Positions 16,755 to 26,921 of a stretch of 64,000 bases of DNA are shown here, one piece after another; the first letter of the stretch is position 1; each line of letters starts with the position of its first letter. This DNA is from Anthracocystis setariae (Eukaryota > Basidiomycota > Ustilaginomycetes > Ustilaginales > Ustilaginaceae), in the NCBI GenBank assembly GCA_928724745.1, contig CAKMXJ010000022.1, positions 1-64,000 of the forward strand. Direction: 5' to 3'. The translations under genes were made by a program, and so were the position numbers. The notes beneath the pieces were generated by a model, which saw only the letters and a program-made list of their open reading frames with translations, searched no databases and was not told where the DNA came from.

Positions 16755-18995
16755 TTACTTGGTCACCACAAGCAACTTGTCCCACCAGGCAAGATCCGTC
16801 TCGGGCACGTCCAGGCCAGCACCATCGGCTGCGAGCGCAGCTTGTTGGTCAGAGTACCATTTGACAAGCCAACGGAAGAACCTGACAGCTTCCTGCACTT
16901 TGTTGTTCATCCAACAAGTTCTGGCTAGAAGGAACAAGGCTTCGCCTTGCACCCTAGTCTGCATTTGCGCGATTGTATTAACCGCTGTGCCGACGATCTC
17001 TGTGGTGGAAGTAGGATCTGTCGACTCATCTGTGCTGGCGATGGTGTTGCTTGACGGTGAAGCATCTGGTGCTTGCTGCTTGCGTTGAGCTTGACTTGCG
17101 TCCCTTCTCGTGTTCGGCTTGAGAGCATCCGAAACGAGAGTGAGCTCGGTCTGCGCGCGCACAAAGTCGTTGAGCAGCAAGAAGAGAGTTGCGAGAACGA
17201 GACGTAGGCTAGTTCTGCGCAACGTTTTCTCGGGTGGATCATCGCGCTTTTGTTGCTGTAGATCCGGCAGAGCCAAGACGGCACTGACAGCCTTGATGGC
17301 AACCTTGAGGTGTGCCTTGTTCTCTGTCGAGAGCGACTTGGTCGTCAGCTGGTGAGCCTTACCGAGCCGTTCCAGCATAGGGACACAATCCTGGCTGGCA
17401 GATGCTATAGCGGGAGCGGGAGGCAGACGCAGCGTCTCGCGAAGGGCTCTGTGCGGAAAAGGGAGGGCAAGCAGGGAGTCGACCATAAGCCCAGTAACGA
17501 GATCGGCACGGAAGAAAGGCGATGCAAGGATTGTACTCTCCTTGGCCTTATCCGAACCGGGCTTAGCCGCATCGCCTGATTTGGCCGAGGCATTTGCAGA
17601 GGCACCTGTCGATGTCAAAGATTTTTCGCTTGGTTTGGAACGATTCACCTGAGGAGTGGCACCGACGGGGGGCGCAGAGCTGGTTCCGCTTGCAGCTGCT
17701 GAGTCGAACGAGCGTTTCGATGTATTGCAGTCGGTAGATGCAGTTGCTGAATCGTGCGTCTCAAGAAGTTGCAGACGAGCTTTGGTATCGGAGAGCTGTT
17801 GGGAAATGTCAGGTTGATCTGGGTCCAGGTCGATGCTGGCTTTCCAGTCGGCTACTGCTCGGTTCAAATAATTGACATCGTTGCGAGGCTTGAGCGTGGC
17901 GAGACGAAGATTGGTGTGACCGCGCAGGTTGTAAGCGTCGATACGAGCAGTGATGTTGCGTTCGCCATCGCGGAGTCCAAGAATGCGAAGGGCAGAGCTG
18001 AGCAAGTCTTTGACTTTGCGGATGGCTTGTTCTTGTGGCTGCGGATTCTCGTGTTCAGGTGATGATGGCAACGAGCCGTAGGTTTCGCGCGCGCGCTGAA
18101 TGAGACGTTCCGGATCTGATTCTGGATTGAGCGCCTGGGACAAGATGCTTGTGATGTCTTTGGCTTGGTTTGAGGCAGATGTGGCGATGGCCTGTGTGGA
18201 GCGTACATGCTCGATGGAGGCTGCTCGGAAGCACTGACCTGCTGAAACCAGGTGAGCTTGGTCGAAATGAGGCAAAGCGGTTGAGGTGGTAGCGTGGCCC
18301 GAAGTGATCCTCTTGGACCAGAAGCTGGAAGCTGGCGCGGAATCGAGTGCAGGGATGGGAGGCGGTGCCGGAATGTGTCGAGGTCTGGCAGCAGTGAGAG
18401 ACAGCAGTTGTACGAGATCTTGATCGGAAAGCAGCTGGATAAGCGCGAGATCAGCCTGACATCCGAAATCAAACCGGTGCTGAAAGCGTTGACAAGCCTC
18501 GACATAGGCGTCACGAGTGAGGTCAAGGGAACGTTTGAACTCGACGTTCCACTGCATCTTGGACGAAACATGTTTCTGGGAATGCCAAGCAGGGTCGTCG
18601 GCGATGAGACCAGCATTCTGCTTTTGGTCCTCGACATATTGGTTGATCTCGGCCGTGTCGAGACGGAAGTCGGTGAAAGCCCGAGGGGATGGATCGGAAT
18701 CGAGGTCGGCTTGGAGAGCTTTAATGGCATCATCGATGCTGTCCGTGCCTGACTGTCGAGCAAGATATTGGTGAAGCAAGGAGACGAAATGACCGAGGGC
18801 ACGATCGCGTGCCATGGATCGGCGTTCCAGAACGAGTGCTTCGACTTCAACCTCTTGCTGAAGGTCCCCGATGGCGTCCGGAGAGTAACCTTCTTGGATG
18901 GACTCGACGACGTGCCAATAGACGAAGGGCTGCAGACCTCGGTACAGTTCGTCGCAGATGGCCGACTTGGCAATCGTACTGAATACTGCTTCCAT
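16755..18995 (-). CDS. Large uncharacterised protein with TPR-like helical repeats (746 aa)
   Basis: I start at ATG 18995 (MEAVFSTIAKSAI); upstream in-frame codons look like leader. The protein is largely helical. Around residues 340-410 the order ...YNLRGHTNLRLATL...YLNRAVADWKASIDLDPDQPD resembles tetratricopeptide repeats, and the C-terminus (EALFLLARTCWMNNKVQEAVRFFRWLV) looks similar. A Ser/Ala/Lys-rich low-complexity linker lies between. No signal peptide or catalytic motif is seen. I do not recognise the family. It shares a roughly 1-kb divergent upstream region with RHO4. Confidence 0.75.
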   Translation of the reverse strand: MEAVFSTIAKSAICDELYRGLQPFVYWHVVESIQEGYSPDAIGDLQQEVEVEALVLERRSMARDRALGHFVSLLHQYLARQSGTDSIDDAIKALQADLDSDPSPRAFTDFRLDTAEINQYVEDQKQNAGLIADDPAWHSQKHVSSKMQWNVEFKRSLDLTRDAYVEACQRFQHRFDFGCQADLALIQLLSDQDLVQLLSLTAARPRHIPAPPPIPALDSAPASSFWSKRITSGHATTSTALPHFDQAHLVSAGQCFRAASIEHVRSTQAIATSASNQAKDITSILSQALNPESDPERLIQRARETYGSLPSSPEHENPQPQEQAIRKVKDLLSSALRILGLRDGERNITARIDAYNLRGHTNLRLATLKPRNDVNYLNRAVADWKASIDLDPDQPDISQQLSDTKARLQLLETHDSATASTDCNTSKRSFDSAAASGTSSAPPVGATPQVNRSKPSEKSLTSTGASANASAKSGDAAKPGSDKAKESTILASPFFRADLVTGLMVDSLLALPFPHRALRETLRLPPAPAIASASQDCVPMLERLGKAHQLTTKSLSTENKAHLKVAIKAVSAVLALPDLQQQKRDDPPEKTLRRTSLRLVLATLFLLLNDFVRAQTELTLVSDALKPNTRRDASQAQRKQQAPDASPSSNTIASTDESTDPTSTTEIVGTAVNTIAQMQTRVQGEALFLLARTCWMNNKVQEAVRFFRWLVKWYSDQQAALAADGAGLDVPETDLAWWDKLLVVTK

Positions 18996-20046
18996 CGTGA
19001 CAATGCTAGGGTCCCCTGAGGTCGAACGCAGGTGAAGGTCTGAAGGTAAAATGGGGCAAGTGGAAGAACGCCCGGTGTTATGTATCGGTGTTATATATTG
19101 GAAATAGGGGTGCGTAGTGACATGACTGTATGCGTAGAGCAGAGCTGGGTGCGCACACTTGGTTTCGGTCTGGTGTATCAAGATGAGATGAAAGGGCAAC
19201 AAGATTAGGGTTTCATGATGAGGGTTTGAGCCAGTCACGATATAATACTGCAGCAGTGGTGTGACTTCTTCTGACAAAAACGTCCATGCGCAGGCGTGCG
19301 TACACTGCACACAGACCACATCTGTCTGTCCTCCACACCAACACTCACCGTCACATTTTTTTGGGCGGGCGCAGCATACTCAAATTGTTAGAGTGTGAGG
19401 TTGGGGACCCATCACGTGATGGTATGACAAGTGAGGTTTGAGTTGAGGCGCGGACAGACGTCGTGAACGGCGCGTGTGAGTGCCAAAGTAGTGTGGCAGT
19501 GAAAAATGAAGCAGTACAAAGCAACACCACTTTCTTGCCTACTCGCCTTTGGTGTGTGTCGGACTGCAGCCGAGTAATCGTGGGTGCAGAGCAACACCTT
19601 TTTTTTTCCCACAGCTGTAGGAGCTCTTGCATTTCATCATTTCATCCTGCAGGCTGCAGTTGAACTCTTTCTTTTTCTGTTCGGGTGCCACGGATCAACC
19701 ATCAAGCCGTCAAGCAGATCATTCGGTGGTTCCGATTGCCATCATCTACTGTCCTTCTTCGTCATCCACCGCCACGACCTGCATTCCCCCGTCACTCTCG
19801 CACTCCATCCGAACCTCGGCAGCAGCACCACCACCACCACCACCACCACCACTACAGAGCGACCTGCTCCAAAGCATCGAAAATTCTCTCTCATTGCCCT
19901 ACATCTATCTGTCCGCCTTGATCTCTGCTTCCAGCCGCCTCCTCAACAATCTAGCTCACTCTTGGTCTGCTCAAGCTCCCATCTGCAACAGCCTCAAGTG
20001 GTTTCCGTCCAGACTCCATTTCGCCTCGCCCCTCGTTTTCGGCGGC
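18996..20046. promoter_or_regulatory. Divergent upstream region between the TPR-like gene and RHO4
   Basis: About 1 kb without a credible gene. It holds a T9 run near 19603, pyrimidine-rich stretches and an (ACC)n run at 19826-19853 within the likely RHO4 leader. CACGTG occurs inside ATCACGTGAT at about 19411-19420, a perfect palindrome and candidate bHLH site. Confidence 0.4.
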
Positions 20047-20739
20047 ATGAACGGCTACAACAGTGGATCCACGCTCTCCGACGCGCCACCCGGCCAAGGT
20101 CATATCCAACAAATTCCCGGCCGCCCCGTCATCGACCTCAAAAAGAAACTCGTCGTCGTCGGAGATGGTGGTTGCGGTAAGACGTGTCTCTTGATAGTCT
20201 ACTCGCAGAACCGCTTCCCCCAAGAGTACGTCCCCACCGTGTTCGAGAACTACGTCCCCATCATCCAATTTCAAGGCAAGACCATCGAACTCGCGCTTTG
20301 GGATACAGCGGGGCAGGAAGAATACGATCGGCTCCGTCCACTTTCCTATCCCGAGTCCGACGTCATCCTCATCTGCTTTGCTGTCGACTTCCCCACCAGT
20401 CTAGCCAATGTACAGGACAAATGGTTTCCAGAAATCAATCACTTCTGCGAAGGCGTACCCATCCTCCTGGTGGCATTGAAGACCGACCTCAGGAACGATG
20501 CCACCGCGTTGGCCATGTTGCAGGCACAGGGCACCAAGCCAGTCTCTTCAGAGCAAGGTCAACACGTTGCTCAACAGATTGGTGCTGCAAGATATGTCGA
20601 GTGCTCGGCAAAGACAAAGGACGGTGTACAGAACGTATTCGACACAGCCATCAGGGAAGCATGCAAGAAGAAGGGCTGGACAAGAAGAACCGGTGGTGGC
20701 GGATCGGCCGGTGCAAAGAACAAGTGCATCCTCCTTTGA
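20047..20739 (+). CDS. RHO4: Rho-family GTPase, Rho4-like
   Basis: The 230-aa protein starts at [12 protein letters not shown], giving an N-terminal extension of about 30 residues typical of Rho4. The P-loop GDGGCGKT is near residue 40; [11 protein letters not shown] is characteristic of Rho4 where Rho1 has GDGACGKT. Switch I contains [10 protein letters not shown], switch [20 protein letters not shown], and SAK is present near 195. The C-terminus is CILL, a CaaX box ending in Leu, so geranylgeranylation is expected. Rho4 acts in septation and wall remodelling in fungi. The alternative, a diverged Rho2, fits the P-loop less well. Confidence 0.85.
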   Translation: MNGYNSGSTLSDAPPGQGHIQQIPGRPVIDLKKKLVVVGDGGCGKTCLLIVYSQNRFPQEYVPTVFENYVPIIQFQGKTIELALWDTAGQEEYDRLRPLSYPESDVILICFAVDFPTSLANVQDKWFPEINHFCEGVPILLVALKTDLRNDATALAMLQAQGTKPVSSEQGQHVAQQIGAARYVECSAKTKDGVQNVFDTAIREACKKKGWTRRTGGGGSAGAKNKCILL

Positions 20740-21169
20740 GCTTGCATCTTTGTCCTCTCTCGCTATGCTTTCGAGGCGACGTTGGACAACCATGCACTTT
20801 CCACTTTTTTTTTTTCCAGCGCTGTTTCGCCACCCATCATTCCGTTCCGACGACGACGGCGACGGCGTTCCGCTTTCCGCATGCCTTGCATCTCATGACA
20901 TTCTATGATCCGGTCTTCTTCCACATTCTTGTCTGCACTTTGTACGTTGCACTATCACCTTCATTTGTACATACACAGTCTGCCTTCAGCATCCATCGGC
21001 CCTTTCCGCACTATGGCACGACCACTTTACCAGTTTGCAAGGCACGTCTGTTCATCTCTTGTCTTACACGAGGCGAATTTTCGCGTTGTCGCGGCTAGAG
21101 TAACGATGCGACCATTTTGCATGAGTGATGCAGTGTGTCTTGAGGTCGTTTCGCAACGGCAGACAATCG
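20740..21169. other. Intergenic region between convergent RHO4 and SSU72
   Basis: It carries the two 3' UTRs. A T-rich run near 20808 is the only feature seen. Confidence 0.4.
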
Positions 21170-21973
21170 CTAGTAGTACGCCACGGTATGCAAGATGGCA
21201 TGTGGATGCGTGGCTTGGTGTCGTTCGAGGATACCATCCATCTCTGCATCGATATCTGGCGATGCCGCAATCTGTTTCAAAGGCGAGTGCCAACGGTCGT
21301 TGGTCAGGTCAGCTTCACCACATCGTACGATCTCCATCATGCTGAGGATGCAAGCACTTACCGCATTCGCCAGATCCAAGATAGCTTTGCCGGCCGCCAC
21401 CGCCTCTTCGTGATTATCCTTGATCTCGACATTGATCACGTGCACTGGTCGGTTCAGTTCACCACCTCTGGTGAAGAGATCCTCGCATACCGCATCGAAG
21501 CACCTCTCCTCGCACGTGATCACAATGTCCGCTGCATACTTTGTCTCCTGCCATCTCTCTGGTGCCCTTTTGACATCCTTGTTGCGATTCAGCATTGTCA
21601 TCAATCCATTCGCCCAGTATAGACGCGGATCTTTCGAGTTGAGATCATCAATGATATCCGTATACGCTGTGCCGAATGGGTAAATGTTGGGAAGGTTGAT
21701 CTTAGGACCAGGCAAGCGAACGGCCGAACCTGTCCCTGCAGAAGTCACGTTAAAGCCGGACTTGGCGAGAAGAGAATGAGCAGCCATGGAGCGATTCTGA
21801 TTCGAGGCGCAAACGACGCAGAACATGATGGAGCTGTCTGGTTGTGCACCTGCCATCGATCCGTTGGCACCGATCGCGTCGACGCTTGGTGTGGACGGCG
21901 GTATCGAAGAGGATGAAGAGGAGGGTGGATATGGCGGTGTGTTGGATGAATATGGCTTCTGTATGGTCGACAT
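21170..21973 (-). CDS. SSU72: Ssu72 RNA polymerase II CTD phosphatase
   Basis: Ssu72 removes Ser5/Ser7 phosphates from the polymerase II CTD and works in 3'-end processing. The active site CASNQNRS gives catalytic Cys55 and Arg61. The C-terminal [10 protein letters not shown] matches the family's conserved end. A Ser/Pro-rich extension of about 48 residues precedes the catalytic start. The continuous frame hides an intron: 21272-21361 reads GTAAGT...GCTGAC...CAG on the minus strand, is 90 nt, and interrupts family homology. I therefore annotate complement(join(21170..21271,21362..21973)), giving 237 aa. Family members are usually about 190-210 aa, which the spliced form fits better. Confidence 0.93.
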   Translation of the reverse strand: MSTIQKPYSSNTPPYPPSSSSSSIPPSTPSVDAIGANGSMAGAQPDSSIMFCVVCASNQNRSMAAHSLLAKSGFNVTSAGTGSAVRLPGPKINLPNIYPFGTAYTDIIDDLNSKDPRLYWANGLMTMLNRNKDVKRAPERWQETKYAADIVITCEERCFDAVCEDLFTRGGELNRPVHVINVEIKDNHEEAVAAGKAILDLANAVSACILSMMEIVRCGEADLTNDRWHSPLKQIAASPDIDAEMDGILERHQATHPHAILHTVAYY

Positions 21974-22488
21974 GCTGGTGATCGTGGGATTAGCTTGTTT
22001 GGCGGTAGCTTCGGATGTACGTTCCAGGCAATTGACTTTTAATGACGATGGGGACGGAATTCTTGGGATGGAGAGACGCTTTCAGAAGACGCTTAAAAGG
22101 TACGTTGATGCCTTGCGTAAGGCTCAACAGAATGCGTTGACGAGGTGAATAGATGGTATGCTGATGGTTGAGAGCGGCAAGTGGTGTCACTTCAACCAAG
22201 AACGCGACAAGATGTGCGAATGCGAAAAGTGGAGAAAGTACGAAAGAAAGCTCAGACCGGTGGCTTGACCTTGACCTTTTTGATTCAGTTCTGACATTTG
22301 AAGCGATCTAACAACGTAGACTTGCGCAAATTTACACTAACCAACGCTCACTTTCAAAAGTCTGCTTCCCTCGATTTGATCTCAGGCCTACAACAACACT
22401 TCGAATGGAAGGCGACGTCGACGAGGCCCCGAAAGATCATTTGTGACTAGGGTAAGACTCATGCGAATACATCGGTGCGTTCCCTTGT
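21974..22488. other. Intergenic region upstream of SSU72
   Basis: It should carry the SSU72 promoter and the TRM6 3' UTR. I see no other gene or repeat. Confidence 0.4.
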
Positions 22489-24147
22489 TCAGGCATTGGT
22501 CGCTGCTGCCTCCTCTGTTTTGGCTCGCTTGGCATCGCGGTCATCCTCTTCAGCAGCACCGTCTTCTTGCGTTCGCTTGGCAGAGGCATCGTCTTGTGCT
22601 TCCGTTTCTGCCTGCGTTGATTCCTCGGCTAGGCCCTTGTCTTGTTGCGAGGTTTCCAAGTGGATCGTGCGCATCTCCAACGCCTGCTTCTCGCCAAACA
22701 CCCTGATTGCATGCAAGAGGTAGCCTGCAGTGCTACTCGTCGTCATCTCGGGGTGAGTTCGCCCTGGCAAGACCTGATACTTTCGTAGCCACGGCTCGGT
22801 CACGCTGATGTTGATGAATTCTTCGTCGCTCCGCATCTTGGCCTGTGCCTCCACGAGCGGCTGCATGTACGGGCTGTGCACGACCACGCTAGCCGATCCG
22901 CCCAGCTGTGGCTTCAGCCTGTTGACGATGCTCATGCAATCGTAGTGGCATGCAATCAGCACAGCGTCAAAGTCGCCAGAGAAGAATTCGCTTCGCACGC
23001 GATCCACTTCGCGGAAGATCGCCTGGCGCTTACGATCGCGAGACTTGTCCTTTGTTGAGCGAGGCAGCGACGCCGAGGCGTCCGATGGCACTTGCTGAGT
23101 CGAGAAGACCGGAGCATAGTCCGGTTCCGTCGCTGCCCAATTGAGGATCTGGAGAGTGGGCTTGGTGGCCTCGGGCGGCAAGTTGAAGTACGGAAGAATG
23201 TCAAACGCGGGCGGCGATTCCGCGTCGTTGATGGCAACCACAGTCCCATCTCCACCTAGCCTTTCGAGTACCGAGCCAACCAGCAATCCCGACAGGCCGT
23301 CCACTACCAAGTACCTTCCTCCAGGCCTGACACTACCAAACGTCAGCAATTGAGACAGTGCATCCTTACGGATCCAGCGAATCTTTTCGGGTGCCTTGTC
23401 AAACCAGTAATCGCAGACGTTGCCGAAGTCCGGCTGCAACGGTGTGAAAAGTTTCAGATGCTTCTGCTCTTTCCGAGCCACATACTTGGCTTGCGAGTAG
23501 ACTGTGCGGTTGGCGAACGAATCCGATCCAGCCAACTGCTGCTCGATTATTTCGCGACCAGAGATCCCTTGCTTCTTGAGTTCCTGGATGTCGACGTAGG
23601 TGAGCTTTTGCGCAGAGCCATCATCGTTGATGTGTTCATTGGTTGCCAATGTTTCGACTGTCGCACTTGCTTCTGTCTCGAGGTCACCGAGCGTGTGGTT
23701 CATGACGAGCTTCAATGATCCTCCAGCACCGTCTTTTGCTTTTGCACGCTTCTTGTCGCGTTCGCCAATCTGCTGAGATGCCGTGTCGTCTTGTGCTGCA
23801 GCCTCCTGCTGGATCTCGTATGTGAAGCCAAAAGGCATACCGATCAGGTCGTCTGCCTTGAAGCTACCGAATTTGCCAAGACTGACTTGCTTAGCAGGTA
23901 TGATCTCGGCCGCCTTGGTTCGCCCGGAGGGTAGCTTCAGAATCACCGTCGATCCGGAAGCGATATAGTGAAGTCGTTTTCGAAGCTGCTCCGAGGTCAA
24001 GCGATGCATGTGCGAGTTGCGGGCACCACCCTTGTTCTGCTGATTTGAGCGCGAGAATGGCTTGCCCGAAACAGGTTCGGTAGAGGCATTGCTTGGGCCT
24101 GCCTCCGCCGACCGTATCGCTGAAGGTGTATCTGTTTCAGTCGACAT
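22489..24147 (-). CDS. TRM6: tRNA m1A58 methyltransferase non-catalytic subunit Trm6
   Basis: Trm6 (Gcd10) pairs with catalytic Trm61 to methylate A58 of tRNAs, including initiator tRNA. The start is ATG 24147 (MSTETDTPSAI); the longer frame runs through a poly-T tract and is rejected. The 552-aa protein shows the family signature ELKKQGISGREIIEQQL...TVYSQAKYVARKEQKH near residues 195-235. A Rossmann-like half follows (GGRYLVVDGLSGLLVGSVLERLGG) in which the S-adenosylmethionine site is degenerate, as expected for the non-catalytic subunit. The C-terminus is acidic and Lys-rich. Confidence 0.93.
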   Translation of the reverse strand: MSTETDTPSAIRSAEAGPSNASTEPVSGKPFSRSNQQNKGGARNSHMHRLTSEQLRKRLHYIASGSTVILKLPSGRTKAAEIIPAKQVSLGKFGSFKADDLIGMPFGFTYEIQQEAAAQDDTASQQIGERDKKRAKAKDGAGGSLKLVMNHTLGDLETEASATVETLATNEHINDDGSAQKLTYVDIQELKKQGISGREIIEQQLAGSDSFANRTVYSQAKYVARKEQKHLKLFTPLQPDFGNVCDYWFDKAPEKIRWIRKDALSQLLTFGSVRPGGRYLVVDGLSGLLVGSVLERLGGDGTVVAINDAESPPAFDILPYFNLPPEATKPTLQILNWAATEPDYAPVFSTQQVPSDASASLPRSTKDKSRDRKRQAIFREVDRVRSEFFSGDFDAVLIACHYDCMSIVNRLKPQLGGSASVVVHSPYMQPLVEAQAKMRSDEEFINISVTEPWLRKYQVLPGRTHPEMTTSSTAGYLLHAIRVFGEKQALEMRTIHLETSQQDKGLAEESTQAETEAQDDASAKRTQEDGAAEEDDRDAKRAKTEEAAATNA

Positions 24148-24247
24148 GCTGACCTTGTTCGATGCGTCTTGGTCGAGTTGGATGATGTCCAGAAGAACAA
24201 CGATGGCAAGCCGGCTATCAAATTTCGCGAGGACATTTCTGATCAAA

Positions 24248-24249
<2 letters not shown>

Positions 24250-24283
<34 letters not shown>
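24250..24283. repeat. T34 homopolymer
   Basis: Thirty-four consecutive T on the plus strand about 100 bp upstream of the TRM6 start. A matching A34 run lies at 28428-28461. It may act as a nucleosome-excluding poly(dA:dT) promoter tract or be the tail of a retroposed sequence. Confidence 0.95.
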
Positions 24284-24284
<1 letters not shown>

Positions 24285-24650
24285 TTTGGGGGTCGAGTTT
24301 GGCGGCATAGGACAAAAATTTGAAATGTGAGATCATCGTTGACTTTGCTTTGCAGAAGTAGGTTTAGTTTTCAAGGCGGAAAAGCCTCGGATCAATTTGT
24401 TGTCGCTGTGCCGAAGTAGCATGCTTGCGTATACAAACGCAATGCGATCGGATGGTCCTTGGGCACGTCGGCTGTGGTCCCGCAGTAACCCTTTCGGTCA
24501 TACATATAATCAGATCGAAGCAAGGAAGGAGAAAGTGAAAAACAGAAGCATCTGCTCGGAGCTGACCACATTTGCTAAAGGGTGAGGTTCGTCTTTGCTT
24601 GTATTGCTTTTGGTAGCGAATTACAGACAGATTAGCCAATTGATTCGGAA

Positions 24651-25853
24651 TCAAGCTGAAGAATATCTCTGCGCGCCGTCGAGGGTGCTCGCCATGTACT
24701 CCCTGGTTTCAGCGTCGAGGTTGGTGATGATGAGGATGATCTTGTTGCGATCTTGGAATCGTCGAAAGCGGCTCTTTTCTTTGGTCAAAGCCTGGAGATG
24801 CTTCTCCTCCTCTTGTCTAAGGAAGCGCAGCACACCGGCTTCACCCTGCTGCCTTCGAATTTCTTTGAGCGTTTCCTGTCTTTTCTTCTCTTTCCTTGCA
24901 CTCTGTTTGGCGGGAAGACGATCCTGCCATACATTGTACTTTTCGACGCGCGCTGCCACCTTTTCGAGGAGTTTGGTCGCCGGCTCTTGATATTGCGAGG
25001 GTCGCAGAGGGCAGTACTGATCTGGGCGAATGCGAACGTAGCCGGGACCATAGTCGAAGGGATCGTACTCGATGGGTCGCTTGTTGAAGTTGAACAGGCC
25101 CCCCTTGGCTTTGACGTGATTTTCGGGAAGGACGTTGGGCGAACCCAGCGAAAACTGGAAGGTGCTTTGCTGATTTGCGTGTGAGTCGCCTTGCTGCGTT
25201 CCGGCGCCCAACGAGCCGTACGGAACATCGCTAGACGAGGGAACGACGCTGCCGACGGTAACAATCTGTGCATGAAGACCGCGAGGATGAAAGTATCGCT
25301 CGTTGGCAGTGGCAACGTAAGCCTCGCTCTTGGCGCGGCTCTTGATGTGGGCGGCGGTGGTGGTCATGGCTTGGGTGGCGATCGTAGCAACTGCGACCTC
25401 CCACGAGCTGACGGCGACGGTTGCGACGTCGATGGCAAAGTTGAAGATCTTGATCTTGTTGTCAAAGCCGATGGCGATGTTGAGGCGATTGAGAAACGAG
25501 ATGAATTCTTGCTCGGTAACGCCGCTTCTTGCTAGCTCTTCCGAGTAGAGCAGCTGGAAGCCACGCAGTCGATCGCCCTGCCTCCTCTGGGGGATAAAGA
25601 CGGGTTTGGGCAGCGGAGGCGGGATCTGAGCGGGTGCGTCTGGGAAGTATCTGAGAAGGTTGCGAAAAGCCAAGTACGCCTCGTTTCTCAGGGTTTGCTC
25701 CTCCACTGCGTGGTGGTGATCGTACTCTCCACCGCTGTTATCGTCGTCAGGGGTCGCGCGCGGCACATCGTGTTGCGATGTGATGGAGTGGAGGCGATGC
25801 TGGTCGTCCTTGCGATCGGTCCTAGTTTTGAAGTGCGCCACAAGCGTGTCCAT
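24651..25853 (-). CDS. Conserved fungal protein of unknown function (400 aa)
   Basis: I start at ATG 25853 (MDTLVAHFKTRTDRK); the longer open frame begins with a non-ATG codon. Residues 90-130 contain PVFIPQRRQGDRLRGFQLLYSEELARSGVTEQEFISFLNRLN. The IPQRR...RGF..AY..L...G...Q..FL pattern occurs in a widespread fungal family without known role. Two mildly hydrophobic Ala/Val/Thr stretches follow (about 150-185). The C-terminal third is Lys/Arg/Glu-rich with coiled-coil character (ARKEKKRQETLKEIRRQQ). Membrane association or a helical bundle is possible. Confidence 0.7.
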   Translation of the reverse strand: MDTLVAHFKTRTDRKDDQHRLHSITSQHDVPRATPDDDNSGGEYDHHHAVEEQTLRNEAYLAFRNLLRYFPDAPAQIPPPLPKPVFIPQRRQGDRLRGFQLLYSEELARSGVTEQEFISFLNRLNIAIGFDNKIKIFNFAIDVATVAVSSWEVAVATIATQAMTTTAAHIKSRAKSEAYVATANERYFHPRGLHAQIVTVGSVVPSSSDVPYGSLGAGTQQGDSHANQQSTFQFSLGSPNVLPENHVKAKGGLFNFNKRPIEYDPFDYGPGYVRIRPDQYCPLRPSQYQEPATKLLEKVAARVEKYNVWQDRLPAKQSARKEKKRQETLKEIRRQQGEAGVLRFLRQEEEKHLQALTKEKSRFRRFQDRNKIILIITNLDAETREYMASTLDGAQRYSSA

Positions 25854-26921
25854 GCTGGCAAGCAGTAAGATGATGTGAGCGAGCTGGTGTCCTTGATGAT
25901 GTGCCACAACAGAAGTGGGGGTCGAGGCGTCAGTGTAGCCTAGCGATCATTGTGTTCGGGAGGGACAAAAAGCGATGGATGCCTAGCCAAGCTTATATGA
26001 ATGAATGTTGAACAGCAGGTCGCTTCTGGCATTGTGCGCTTTGATGTAAGTCAGCATGGTAGGCAAGCAAGTGATCTCGAGCAGGGAAGCTGCGAGCAAC
26101 CGAGTGTCTACTTTACTGACTATGAGAGTGCAAGCAATGCGTCTCATGTCCAGTTGGGCCACCGACCGACTGACTTGACTTTGCCGATGATTCTGTGGAG
26201 GAGAGTCTAAATCTGAAACTTGTGTTCCATTCTACTGTACTCTCGGCTCACTACTCGGGGTTTTGCTCGGTACCAAGCGCGTTTTGCAATGAGCAGAGGG
26301 AGGGAGGAAGATGCATGAGCGATTTCACTCGTTGCAGGGTTTGTGGGGTGGGACTGGAAGCAACAGGCACATGTGCAGGTCGGAGTGGCCGGGTGCTTAA
26401 TCGGTCAAAGTGCAGCAATGCGTTGATTCACAGATTGCCTGTCACACGGGTGTGACTTTGTCGCAATTTCACAGAACGGATGCCACACCAGCAGTCGGTC
26501 GCATCCCTGTTCCGAGGCTTGGACCATGTGCATGCAACAACACCCTGCGCGCGCTGTACGCCGTGGCTTGGCTTGGCTGGTTGGGCTGGCTGGCTGGCGG
26601 CGCCACACACTTTCGCTCATCATGCTCATTTGGGTTAAACCCGTTCTCATTCACGCACTCTACTGCTCCCTTCACTGGTCCTGCTCGGATTCGCCAGATC
26701 AGCGACTTCATTTTCTCGCTTCATCTCCACGCCAGGCCATCAACTACAGCGTGCAGCAGCAACGAACCGCGAATCGTTTCCCGTATCCAGTTGAAGCTTC
26801 GTTCGCGCAGTGCATAATCCAACCCTTGCCCGACTTCCTCCGTACAAGACCAAGTTCATCGTAAGCTATCACTCGTCCCTCCTCTCTATCGACACTGCAA
26901 CACCACTGAATCCCGGTCACG
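25854..26921. promoter_or_regulatory. Divergent upstream region, 24651-25853 gene and acyl-CoA dehydrogenase
   Basis: About 1.07 kb without a credible gene. The stretch 26560-26605 contains GGCTTGGCTTGGCTGG-type short repeats. No tRNA or mobile element is seen. Confidence 0.4.
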
